Assembly: GCF_014873145.1 (NCBI RefSeq)
Contig: NZ_JADBEK010000001.1
Span: 62,001 to 126,000 of the forward strand
Length of the DNA: 64,000 nt
Direction: 5' to 3'
From: Nonomuraea angiospora
GTDB taxonomy: Bacteria; Actinomycetota; Actinomycetes; Streptosporangiales; Streptosporangiaceae
Shown piece by piece: positions 41,876 to 52,061 of this stretch. The notes beneath the pieces are model-generated. The model was not told the DNA's origin. It made no database searches and worked only from the letters and a program-made list of their open reading frames with translations. Position 1 is the first letter of the stretch. The number at the start of each line of letters is the position of its first letter. The position numbers were made by a program, and so were the translations under genes.

Positions 41876-42930
41876 TGCGTTCAGCTGTGCGTCTCGCTGC
41901 CGGGGACGGGTTCCACCTCGATGCCGTGACCTGCGTCGACGACCACCGCGGGTGGTCGGCGGCGGAGCTGGGCTCCGGGCACCGCCTGGTGCTGGTGCGC
42001 CGCGGCCGGTTCCGGCGCAAGGCCGACGGCCGGGCCGCCGTGATCGACCCGGCGATGGCCTACCTCGGGGTGCCCGGCGAGGAGGAGCGCTTCGCCCACC
42101 CGGCGGGCGGCGACGTGTGCACCTCGGTGTCCCTGACCCCCCGGCTGTGGCGCACGCTCGCCGGGGACGGCCCGCCGGCCCGGCCGACCCTGTACGTGGA
42201 CGCCCGCCTCGACCTCGCCCACCGGCGCTTCCTCGCGGCGGCGAGGGGCGGGGACACGGCTTTCGAGCTGGCCGAGTCCCTGCTCTCCCTCATCGGCGCC
42301 ACCCTCGCCCAAGTGGCCTCATCGTCAACGCCGGCTTCCTTCGGCTCGGGCGCCATGCCCCACCCTGGAGCCGGCGCCGCCGAGGCGTCCGTCCACAGGA
42401 CGACGGCGCCCGCCTTCGGGCCGGACAGCACCGGATCTCCGGCTCTTGGGCCACGCGACACCGAGGCCGCCACCAGCGTGACGCCCGCCTCTTGGCAGGG
42501 CGGTGCCGAGGCCACGACCAGCGCGACGCCTGCTCCCCGGCCAGGCCGCGCCGACGTGAGGCCCGCCCCTTGGCCGGGTGGCGGCGTCCGGAGATCCGGT
42601 GCGGCGATCGCCGACGCCGCCCGGGAGGCCATCGCCGCCGATCACCCGGCGGCCGGTGGGCTGATGTCGCTGGCCGAGCTCCTGGCCGTCTCGCCGTACC
42701 AGCTCAGCCGGGCGTTCACCCGGGAGCTGGGCGTCTCCCTGACCCACTACCGCAACCGCGTGCGCGTGGGCCGGGCGCTCGACCGGCTGGAGGACGGCGA
42801 GGCGAGCCTGGCCGGGCTGGCCGCCGACCTCGGGTTCGCCGACCAGGCACACCTGACACGGACGATCCGTGACCACGTCGGCCACACCCCGACCGCCCTG
42901 CGCCGCCTGCTCGCCCCCCGCACCCCCTGA
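41875..42930 (+). CDS. AraC-family transcriptional regulator with internal low-complexity expansion
   Basis: The 351-residue protein has an N-terminal cupin-like sensor (HRLVLVRRGRFRRKADG, CTSVSLTPRLWR) and a C-terminal AraC DNA-binding domain (LMSLAELLAVSPYQLSRAFTRELGVSLTHY and GLAADLGFADQAHLTRTIRDHVGHTP, in halves). About 93 Ala/Thr/Pro/Gly-rich residues lie between (near 149-241), which is unusual for the family. GTG 41875 fits a leaderless start; TTG 41845 is an alternative. Confidence 0.85.
   Translation: MRSAVRLAAGDGFHLDAVTCVDDHRGWSAAELGSGHRLVLVRRGRFRRKADGRAAVIDPAMAYLGVPGEEERFAHPAGGDVCTSVSLTPRLWRTLAGDGPPARPTLYVDARLDLAHRRFLAAARGGDTAFELAESLLSLIGATLAQVASSSTPASFGSGAMPHPGAGAAEASVHRTTAPAFGPDSTGSPALGPRDTEAATSVTPASWQGGAEATTSATPAPRPGRADVRPAPWPGGGVRRSGAAIADAAREAIAADHPAAGGLMSLAELLAVSPYQLSRAFTRELGVSLTHYRNRVRVGRALDRLEDGEASLAGLAADLGFADQAHLTRTIRDHVGHTPTALRRLLAPRTP
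42318..42597 (+). repeat. In-frame low-complexity expansion between AraC domains
   Basis: The segment contains imperfect units of about 42-45 bases (GAGGCCACCAGCGTGACGCC, then GAGGCCACGACCAGCGCGAC, and related text) that encode Ala/Thr/Pro/Trp-rich peptide. It sits exactly between the sensor and DNA-binding domains, so it lengthens the linker without touching either fold. Confidence 0.65.
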
Positions 42931-42945
42931 ACGACGCCCGGCGCG

Positions 42946-43296
42946 TCAGCCGCCCATGACGCAGAAGGGGTGGCCTTCGGGGTCGAGCAGCACGGTCCAG
43001 TCGCCGCCGCCCGGCTGGAAGCCGGGCACGGTGGCGCCGAGATCGGCCAGTTCCTTCACGGCGGCCTCGACGTCGGGGACCGTGAAGTCGAGGTGCGCGT
43101 GCTTCCCGCTGTCCGGCCAGGCCGGGCCCCGGTAGCCGTCGATCCGCTGGAAACCGACCGAGACGGGGCCGCCTTCAAGGCTGACGAAATCGGGGTCGTC
43201 CGAGGTGATCCGCCAGCCGGTCGCCCGGGCGTAGAAGGAGGCCAGGGCGGCGGGGTCGGCGCAGTCGATGACGATGGAGGAAAGTGTCGTTGTCAT
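42946..43296 (-). CDS. VOC-family (glyoxalase/bleomycin-resistance fold) protein
   Basis: The 116-residue single-module VOC protein has SIVIDCADPAALASFYARAT, KHAHLDFTVPDVEAAVKELA and the closing VLLDPEGHPFCVM. The paired beta-alpha-beta-beta-beta units usually bind a metal and act in isomerisation, dioxygenation or drug sequestration; no specific substrate can be named. ATG 43296 is the family-typical start. It is a separate minus-strand gene between the AraC regulator and gnd. Confidence 0.85.
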   Translation of the reverse strand: MTTTLSSIVIDCADPAALASFYARATGWRITSDDPDFVSLEGGPVSVGFQRIDGYRGPAWPDSGKHAHLDFTVPDVEAAVKELADLGATVPGFQPGGGDWTVLLDPEGHPFCVMGG

Positions 43297-43393
43297 GCGC
43301 CCTAGCCTGGCGGCGACGGGGCGGCCGGGTCTTGAACATCCTTGCACCACCGCCACCCGCGTCCCGGCGTGGGTGGCGGTGGTGGGGTGCGGG

Positions 43394-44818
43394 TCAGGCC
43401 GGGTGCTCGGTGCGGTCGCCGGACCAGTCCGTGTGGAAGGAGCCCTCCTTGTCCACCCGGCGGTAGGTGTGCGCGCCGAAGAAGTCGCGCAGCCCCTGGA
43501 CCAGCGCGGCCGGGAGGCGGTCGCGGCGCAGGCCGTCGTAGTAGGCCAGCGCCGAGGAGAAGCCGGGCGTGGGCACGCCGATCTGCACCGCCGTCGTCAC
43601 CACGCGCCGCCAGGCCTCCTGCCCCGCGTCCAGCGCGGCGGCGAAGGTCGGGTCGGCCAGGAGGGTCGGCAGGGCCGGGTTGGCGTCGTACGCGGCCCGG
43701 ATCCGGTCCAGGAACTTGGCCCGGATGATGCACCCGCCGCGCCAGATCGTGGCCATGGCACCCAGGTCGAGGTCCCAGCCGTACTCGCGGGAGGCGGCGG
43801 CCATCTGGTCGAAGCCCTGCGCGTACGCGACGATCTTGGAGGCGTACAGGGCCTGCCGCACGTCCTCCACCAGCTCGCTCCCCCCGATCCCGGAAAGGCC
43901 GGGCCCCTGCAGGGAGGCGGCGGCGGCGCGCTGCTCCGGGTGGCCGGACAGGGCGCGGGCGAACGTCGCCTCGGCGATGCCCGTCACCGGCACGCCCAGG
44001 TCGAGCGCGCTCTGCACGGTCCACCGGCCGGTGCCCTTCTGCTCGGCCTGGTCCACCACGACGTCCACGAACGGCTTGCCCGTCTCGGCGTCCACCTGGT
44101 CGAGCACCTCGGCGGTGATCTCGATCAGGTACGAGTCCAGCTCGCCCCGGTTCCACTCGCGGAACACCGAGGCCAGCTCGGCCGGGGTCGCGCCCAGGGC
44201 CTGGCGCAGCAGGTCGTACGACTCGGCGATGAGCTGCATGTCCGAGTACTCGATGCCGTTGTGGACCATTTTCACGAAATGTCCGGCACCGTCGGGGCCG
44301 ACGTGGACGCAGCACGGCACCCCTTCCACCTTGGCCGAGATGTCCTGCAGGATCGGGCCGAGCGCCTCCCACGACTCCTTCGAGCCGCCCGGCATGATGC
44401 TGGGACCGTTCAGCGCGCCTTCCTCGCCGCCCGAGATGCCGGTGCCGACGAAGTGCAGGCCGCGCTCGCGCAGCGCGGCCTCGCGCCGCCGGGTGTCGTC
44501 GAAGTGCGCGTTGCCGCCGTCGACGATCATGTCGCCCGGCTCCATCAGGTCCGCGAGCTGGTCGATCACCGCGTCGGTGCCCGCCCCCGCCTTCACCATG
44601 ATGATCGCCCGGCGCGGTCGCTTCAGCGAGGCCACGAAGGCGGCCAGGTCCTCGGACGGGACGAACGTGCCCTCCCCGCCGAACTCCTTGACCAGCTGCT
44701 GGGTGCGCCCATACGTGCGGTTGTGCACGGCTACCGCGTATCCGTGCCTGGCCAGGTTGCGGGCCAGGTTGCGCCCCATGGTGGCCAGGCCGGTGACGCC
44801 GATGTCTGCCAAGTCCAT
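43394..44818 (-). CDS. gnd: 6-phosphogluconate dehydrogenase, decarboxylating
   Basis: The 474-residue protein is the full length of the NADP-dependent long form. The N-terminal cofactor fold reads GVTGLATMGRNLARNLARHG with HNRT for the NADP phosphate. The catalytic motifs are VGTGISGGEEGA, GAGHFVKMVHNGIEYSDMQL and, at the C-terminus, RRGGCIIRA-like WRGGCIIRAKFLD. It oxidises 6-phosphogluconate to ribulose 5-phosphate, CO2 and NADPH in the pentose phosphate pathway. ATG 44818 follows AAGGAG by 6 bases. A HAD phosphatase gene lies 63 bp upstream on the same strand. Confidence 0.97.
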   Translation of the reverse strand: MDLADIGVTGLATMGRNLARNLARHGYAVAVHNRTYGRTQQLVKEFGGEGTFVPSEDLAAFVASLKRPRRAIIMVKAGAGTDAVIDQLADLMEPGDMIVDGGNAHFDDTRRREAALRERGLHFVGTGISGGEEGALNGPSIMPGGSKESWEALGPILQDISAKVEGVPCCVHVGPDGAGHFVKMVHNGIEYSDMQLIAESYDLLRQALGATPAELASVFREWNRGELDSYLIEITAEVLDQVDAETGKPFVDVVVDQAEQKGTGRWTVQSALDLGVPVTGIAEATFARALSGHPEQRAAAASLQGPGLSGIGGSELVEDVRQALYASKIVAYAQGFDQMAAASREYGWDLDLGAMATIWRGGCIIRAKFLDRIRAAYDANPALPTLLADPTFAAALDAGQEAWRRVVTTAVQIGVPTPGFSSALAYYDGLRRDRLPAALVQGLRDFFGAHTYRRVDKEGSFHTDWSGDRTEHPA

Positions 44819-44881
44819 CTCAAGCTCCTTTGTGGGGGATACGCATGATCCAGCTCGGTGGTTCCAGGGGATATTCCAGCA

Positions 44882-45574
44882 TCAGTCGGACTGCCGGACG
44901 CCGAGCTCGTCGAGCCTGCCCAGCATGTCGGCCGGATCGGTGTAGACCCTGAAGGCGCCGGCGCGTTCGAGCTCGTCCCTGCCGTACCCACCGGACTGCA
45001 GCCCGATGCCCAGCGCGCCGGCCCGGCGGGCGGCGAGCAGGTCCCAGACGCTGTCGCCCACCACCATGGCATGCGCGGGGTCCACCCGGACCAGTGCCGC
45101 ACCGGCCAGGAACAGGTCGGGGTCCGGCTTCGCCCGGCGCACCATGTCACGCGTGATCATCGGGGTGTCGTCCGGCAGGCCCAGCATGCCCAGCGCGAGC
45201 CGCGCCGTGCGGGCGTACCCGCTGGTGGCGATCGCCCACGGCACGCCGCGCGAGGACAGCTCCGACAGCAGCTCCGCCGCGCCGGGCAGCGGCCGCACGG
45301 AGTGGACCTGCTGCTCGTACGCCTCCATGTGGGTGGTCTGCAACTGGTCGATCTGCTCCCGCGTCAGCTTCAGCCCGGTCTCGCGCAGCAGCGCGCTGAC
45401 GAACAGCCCGCCGCTCATGCCGATGCGCCGGTGGATCCGCCACACCGACAGGTCGATCCCCATGCTCGACAACGCCTGCCGCCACGCGATGACGTGCTGG
45501 TAAACGCTGTCTATCAGGGTGCCGTCCAGGTCGAACAGGAACGCGGGCGTCGGGGCCTCCGGAAACTCGCTCAT
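44882..45574 (-). CDS. HAD-superfamily phosphatase (beta-phosphoglucomutase/phosphatase subfamily)
   Basis: The 230-residue protein has the HAD motifs in order: FLFDLDGTLIDS (nucleophile and acid Asp pair), ATSGY (motif II Thr/Ser), AKPDPDLF (motif III Lys) and VVGDSVWDLLAARRAG (motif IV Asp). A helical cap follows motif I, as in subfamily IA phosphatases that act on sugar phosphates. ATG 45574 fits the family length. It precedes gnd on the same strand and may be co-expressed with it. Confidence 0.9.
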   Translation of the reverse strand: MSEFPEAPTPAFLFDLDGTLIDSVYQHVIAWRQALSSMGIDLSVWRIHRRIGMSGGLFVSALLRETGLKLTREQIDQLQTTHMEAYEQQVHSVRPLPGAAELLSELSSRGVPWAIATSGYARTARLALGMLGLPDDTPMITRDMVRRAKPDPDLFLAGAALVRVDPAHAMVVGDSVWDLLAARRAGALGIGLQSGGYGRDELERAGAFRVYTDPADMLGRLDELGVRQSD

Positions 45575-45598
45575 GGGTCCATGACACCATGAGGGACT

Positions 45599-46237
45599 AT
45601 GCGGATCATCATCGCGGGTGGTCACGGGAAGATCGCCCTGCGCCTGGAGGAACGGCTCAAGTCCGGCGCGGTCGGCCTCGTGCGCAATCCCGCGCATGTC
45701 GCCGACATCGAGGCCATCGGGGCCGAGGCCGTGGTGTGCGACCTGGAGCGGGCGAGCGTCGAAGAGGTGGCCGCGATCGCCGCGGGCGCCGACGCGGTGG
45801 TCTTCGCGGCCGGGGCCGGTCCCGGCAGCGGCGCGGCCCGCAAGGACACGGTGGACCGGGCCGCGTCCGTGCTGCTCGCCGACGCGGCCGAGCGCGCGGG
45901 TGTGCGGCGGTTCGTCCAGGTCTCCTCCATGGGCGCGGGCAGGCCGCCGCAGGGTGGCGACGAGGTCTGGGCCGCGTACATCAAGGCCAAGACCGAGGCC
46001 GAGGAGGACCTGCGCGCCCGCGACCTCGACTGGACGATCCTGCGGCCGGGGCGGCTGACCGACGAGCCGGGCACGGGCCTGGTGCGGCTGGCCCCCGAGG
46101 TCCCGCCGGGGGCGGTGCCGCGTGACGACGTGGCCGCCGTCATCGCGGCCCTGCTGGAGGCCCCCGGTACGGTCCGCAGGACCCTGGAACTCGTCTCCGG
46201 GGACACCCCCATCAAGACCGCTATTGGGACAGAGTGA
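45599..46237 (+). CDS. Atypical SDR / NAD(P)H-binding epimerase-like protein
   Basis: The 212-residue protein has a nucleotide-binding N-terminus (MRIIIAGGHGKIALRLEERL) and the NmrA/YhfK-like pattern (VVFAAGAGPGSGAARKDTVD, FVQVSSMGAGRP, YIKAKTEAEEDLR, DWTILRPGRLTDEP). YIKAK supplies the YxxxK pair. Such proteins are redox sensors or reductases. It diverges from the HAD gene and overlaps the aldo/keto reductase start by 4 bases (GTGA), so both oxidoreductases form a small operon. Confidence 0.88.
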   Translation: MRIIIAGGHGKIALRLEERLKSGAVGLVRNPAHVADIEAIGAEAVVCDLERASVEEVAAIAAGADAVVFAAGAGPGSGAARKDTVDRAASVLLADAAERAGVRRFVQVSSMGAGRPPQGGDEVWAAYIKAKTEAEEDLRARDLDWTILRPGRLTDEPGTGLVRLAPEVPPGAVPRDDVAAVIAALLEAPGTVRRTLELVSGDTPIKTAIGTE

Positions 46238-47277
46238 TTTCTGTGACTGAATATCGCGTACTTGGAGGTACTGGACTCAAGGTCAGCCCGCTCTGCCTGG
46301 GGGCGATGATGTTCGGCGGGTGGGGCGAATCCGACCCCGCCGAATGCGCCAAGATCATCGACCGGGCGCTCGACTCGGGGATCAACTTCATCGACACCGC
46401 CGACGTCTACGCCCAGGGCCAGTCGGAGGAGTTCGTCGGCCAGGCGCTCGCCAAGTCGGGCAGACGTGACGACGTGGTGCTGGCCACCAAGGTCCACGGC
46501 GCCATGGGCGAGGACCCCAACCAGCGCGGCAACTCCCGCCGCTGGATCATCCAGGAGGTCGAGAACAGCCTGCGCCGCCTCGGCACCGACTGGATCGACC
46601 TCTACCAGATCCACCGGCCCGACCCGGCCACCGACATCGAGGAGACCCTCGGCGCGCTCACCGACCTCGTACGGCAGGGCAAGGTCCGCTACATCGGCAG
46701 CTCCACCTTCCCCGCGCACCAGATCGTCGAGGCCCAGTGGGCGTCGGAGCGGCGCTCGCTCGAACGGTTCGTGTGCGAGCAGCCGCCGTACTCGCTGCTC
46801 GCCCGCGGCATCGAGGCCGACCTGCTGCCCGTGGCCGAGAAGTACGGCATGGGCGTCATCGTGTGGAGCCCGCTGGCCGGCGGCTGGCTGAGCGGCCGCT
46901 ACCGCAAGGGGCAGGAGCTGCCGCAGACGCGCAGGGCGTCCCGGCTGCCCGAGCGCTACGACCTGACCAAGGAGGTCAACCAGCGCAAGCTGGACGCCGT
47001 CGAGCAGCTCGCCCTGCTGGCCGAGGAGGCGGGCGTCACGCTGGTCGAGCTGGCGATCGCGTTCACGATCAGGCACCGGGCGGTGACGTCGGCCATCATC
47101 GGGCCGCGCACCCTGGAACACCTGGAGGGCCAGCTCACGGCCGCCGACGTACGCCTGAGCGACGACGTGCTCGACAGGATCGACGAGATCGTCCCGCCCG
47201 GCGTCACGCTCAACCCGGCCGACCGGGGCTGGCAGCCGCCGGAGCTGGGCGACGCGGGCCTGCGCCGGCGCCCCTGA
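46234..47277 (+). CDS. Aldo/keto reductase
   Basis: The 347-residue TIM-barrel reductase has the AKR tetrad context: FIDTADVYAQGQSEEFVG (Asp, Tyr), VVLATKVHG (Lys), DLYQIHRPDP (His), and the NADP-binding end AIIGPRTLEHLEGQL. It reduces carbonyl compounds with NADPH. GTG 46234 overlaps the upstream stop; GTG 46243 (VTEYRVLGG) is an equally good start. It is coupled to the atypical SDR gene. Confidence 0.93.
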   Translation: MISVTEYRVLGGTGLKVSPLCLGAMMFGGWGESDPAECAKIIDRALDSGINFIDTADVYAQGQSEEFVGQALAKSGRRDDVVLATKVHGAMGEDPNQRGNSRRWIIQEVENSLRRLGTDWIDLYQIHRPDPATDIEETLGALTDLVRQGKVRYIGSSTFPAHQIVEAQWASERRSLERFVCEQPPYSLLARGIEADLLPVAEKYGMGVIVWSPLAGGWLSGRYRKGQELPQTRRASRLPERYDLTKEVNQRKLDAVEQLALLAEEAGVTLVELAIAFTIRHRAVTSAIIGPRTLEHLEGQLTAADVRLSDDVLDRIDEIVPPGVTLNPADRGWQPPELGDAGLRRRP

Positions 47278-47332
47278 CCAGGCCCGAGGCTTTGCCTGAC
47301 GCTGGGTGTGACGTCCGGCATCCGCGGTAGGG

Positions 47333-47354
47333 GTCCCCCGAATCGAGGGGGGAC
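47333..47354 (+). promoter_or_regulatory. G:C hairpin enclosing the ribosome binding site of the Clp ATPase gene
   Basis: GTCCCCC (47333-47339) pairs perfectly with GGGGGAC (47348-47354) across an 8-base loop. The G-run that would serve as Shine-Dalgarno (47347-47352, 7 bases before ATG 47360) is in the 3' arm. Translation would need this stem opened. Confidence 0.5.
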
Positions 47355-47359
47355 AGGTC

Positions 47360-49843
<2,484 letters not shown>

Positions 49844-49865
49844 CCGCCGCCGCCGGATCCGACTC

Positions 49866-50699
49866 TCAGGACGCGGGCACGCCGGTGACCCGGCGCATGA
49901 ACGCGTCGAACGTGCGGTCGGGCAGCACACCGTGCAGGAAGATCATGGGCTTGGCGCCGAAGCCGACCGCGTACCGCGTCCTGGGGCGGCGCGCCTTGAC
50001 GGCCTTCACGATCGTGTCGGCGATCAGCTCGGGGGCCGAGAGGCGGCGCTCGTTGGCCTCGGAGCTGAGCGAATCGGCCACGGCGTTGCCCTGCGGCGCG
50101 TAAGGGCCGGTGCCGGAGACGTCGCGGACCTTCCGCGCGGCGACGCCGCCCCACTCGGACCTGACGCCGCCCGGCTCGATCACCACGACGTCGATCCCGA
50201 AGGGCTTGACCTCCATGCGCAGGCAGTCGCTGATCGCCTCGAGCGCGAACTTGGTGGCGTGGTACCACGCGCCGAGGGAGGTGTAGATCTTGCCGCCCAT
50301 GGAGGTGACGTTCACGATCGTGCCCGAGCGCTGCGCGCGCATGTGCGGCAGCACCAACTGGGTCAGGCGCGCGGCGCCGAAGACGTTGACCTCGAACTGG
50401 TCGCGGGCCTCGTCCATGGGCACGTCCTCGAGCGCGCCGTAGGAGCCGTAGCCGGCGTTGTTGACCAGCACGTCGATCCGCCCGGTCGCGGCGATGATCT
50501 TCTCGACCCCGGCCTGCATGGAGGAGTCGGCGGTCACGTCCATCGCGAGCAGGCGGATGCCCGACTCGGCGAGGTGCCGCATGCGCTGCACCCGCCGCGC
50601 CGCGCCGTAGACGATGTAGCCGGCCTCGTGGAGCTTGAGCGCGGTGGCCTCACCGATGCCGGAGGAGGCGCCGGTGACCAGCGCGACCTTGGTAGCCAT
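49866..50699 (-). CDS. Short-chain dehydrogenase/reductase (classical SDR)
   Basis: The 277-residue classical SDR has TGASSGIG near 9-16 (cofactor site), VNNAGYG, and the catalytic Ser of TSMGG with YHATK. A C-terminal extension to FDAFMRRVTG is typical of the group that acts on hydrophobic alcohols or ketones. ATG 50699 follows AGGAAGGA. It is divergent from an AraC regulator, which probably controls it, and lies within the segment bounded by the 37-bp direct repeats. Confidence 0.93.
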   Translation of the reverse strand: MATKVALVTGASSGIGEATALKLHEAGYIVYGAARRVQRMRHLAESGIRLLAMDVTADSSMQAGVEKIIAATGRIDVLVNNAGYGSYGALEDVPMDEARDQFEVNVFGAARLTQLVLPHMRAQRSGTIVNVTSMGGKIYTSLGAWYHATKFALEAISDCLRMEVKPFGIDVVVIEPGGVRSEWGGVAARKVRDVSGTGPYAPQGNAVADSLSSEANERRLSAPELIADTIVKAVKARRPRTRYAVGFGAKPMIFLHGVLPDRTFDAFMRRVTGVPAS

Positions 50700-50853
50700 G
50701 ATGGTTCCTTCCTGAACGTGTCGGAGCTCGGTCCTCGTGGGGGGACCTCGACCTTCGCCACGAACGCTAGGGGCCCATCCGGGCTCATCGACTGGCACAG
50801 CGCGCCGATCCACTTGCATCTCGCGCCACTGACGCGGCCTCTAGGCTGGCCTG

Positions 50854-51858
50854 GTGAGCGTCGAGCGATTCACCCTGGACCCGAGCATCAAGGCGCTGCT
50901 GAACGATCTCGGCGTCTCCCCGGCGCGGGTGCTGCGCCGCGCCCGGCTGCCGGCCGACCTGTTCGGCCGCGGGCCGACCGCCCTCGCGCCTGAGCAGTAC
51001 TTCCGGTTCTGGGAGGCGCTCGACGCCGAGGGCGGGGATCGCGATCTCGCTGTCGAGATCGGCCGGTCGATCTCGGTCGAGATGTTCAACCCGCCCATCT
51101 TCGCCGCTCTGTGCAGCGCCGACCTCGCGACCGCCGCGCAGCGCATCGCGACGTACAAGCCGCTGATCGGCCCGATGCGGCTGGAGCTCGACCAGAGCGG
51201 CGGCGACGGGTTGACGATCACCTGCCGCTGGCCCGCGGGCATGACCCCGCCGCAGCTGCTGGCCACGGCCGAGCTGGTGTTCTGGGCGGCCCTGGCGCGG
51301 ATCGCGACCCGCCACCACGTCCGGCCGGTCAAGGTCACCGTCCCGCGGTCACCCGCGGACCGCCTCGGGCTCGAGGGCTTCTTCGGGGCACGCGTACGCA
51401 CCGGGTCCGTCCACGCCATCACCTTCGACCCCCACGACGCGCACCGCCCGTTCCTGACCGAGAACGAGCAGATGTGGCGCTTCTTCGCACCCGAACTGCG
51501 CAGACGCCTTTCCGACCTGCAGGCCGCGGCCAGCGTCGCCGACCGCGTGCGCGCGGCCCTGCACGAGACACTCCCGGCCGGCGGCGCCTCCATGGCCGAG
51601 GTCACCCGCCACCTCGCCGTCAGCGCGCGCACGCTGCAGCGACAGCTGCGACTCGAGGGCACCACCTTCCAAGAAGTCCTCGCCGGCACCCGCGAAGACC
51701 TCGCCCGCCACTATCTGAGCCACAGCGCGATGCGGACTGCCGAAATCGCCTACCTCCTGGGCTATGACGACTCCAACTCCTTCTACCGGGCGTTCCGCGC
51801 CTGGACCGGGACAACCCCGGACACCCTCCGCGCCACCGCCCCGCAGCCCGCCACCTGA
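50854..51858 (+). CDS. AraC-family regulator (arabinose-binding-like N-terminal domain, OruR/ToxR-type)
   Basis: The 334-residue protein has an N-terminal domain of the type found in OruR/ArgR-like AraC proteins (DPSIKALLNDLGVSPARVLR, FNPPIFAALCS). Its C-terminal AraC domain has MAEVTRHLAVSARTLQRQL and AEIAYLLGYDDSNSFYRAFR. Such regulators usually control a neighbouring enzyme, here the divergent SDR. GTG 50854 has TAGGCT 6 bases upstream and no Shine-Dalgarno. The last nine residues (RATAPQPAT) and stop are the same DNA as the end of the Clp gene, so its native C-terminus was replaced. Confidence 0.9.
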   Translation: MSVERFTLDPSIKALLNDLGVSPARVLRRARLPADLFGRGPTALAPEQYFRFWEALDAEGGDRDLAVEIGRSISVEMFNPPIFAALCSADLATAAQRIATYKPLIGPMRLELDQSGGDGLTITCRWPAGMTPPQLLATAELVFWAALARIATRHHVRPVKVTVPRSPADRLGLEGFFGARVRTGSVHAITFDPHDAHRPFLTENEQMWRFFAPELRRRLSDLQAAASVADRVRAALHETLPAGGASMAEVTRHLAVSARTLQRQLRLEGTTFQEVLAGTREDLARHYLSHSAMRTAEIAYLLGYDDSNSFYRAFRAWTGTTPDTLRATAPQPAT

Positions 51859-51863
51859 CCGCC
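51827..51863 (+). repeat. 37-bp direct repeat, right copy (3' end of the AraC gene)
   Basis: The sequence is identical to 49812-49848. The two copies lie 2015 bp apart, in the same orientation and the same reading frame, and enclose exactly the SDR and AraC genes. Confidence 0.97.
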
Positions 51864-52061
51864 CCCCTCCGCGATCCCTCGGCCACCGCACGTGGCTGGT
51901 GTCCTTCGCAGACGTGTCCCTTGGGAAGGGAAGGCGCCGCCGCGTGCGGCCGGGATCTCTTGGGGAGGCGGGGGCGGGGTCCGTCGGCGGGGCTGGGCCG
52001 GTGGCCGTGGTGGGGGTCCTTCGGCCGAGGGACCCCCGCGGAGCCGGAGCCGGGGGCGCGG

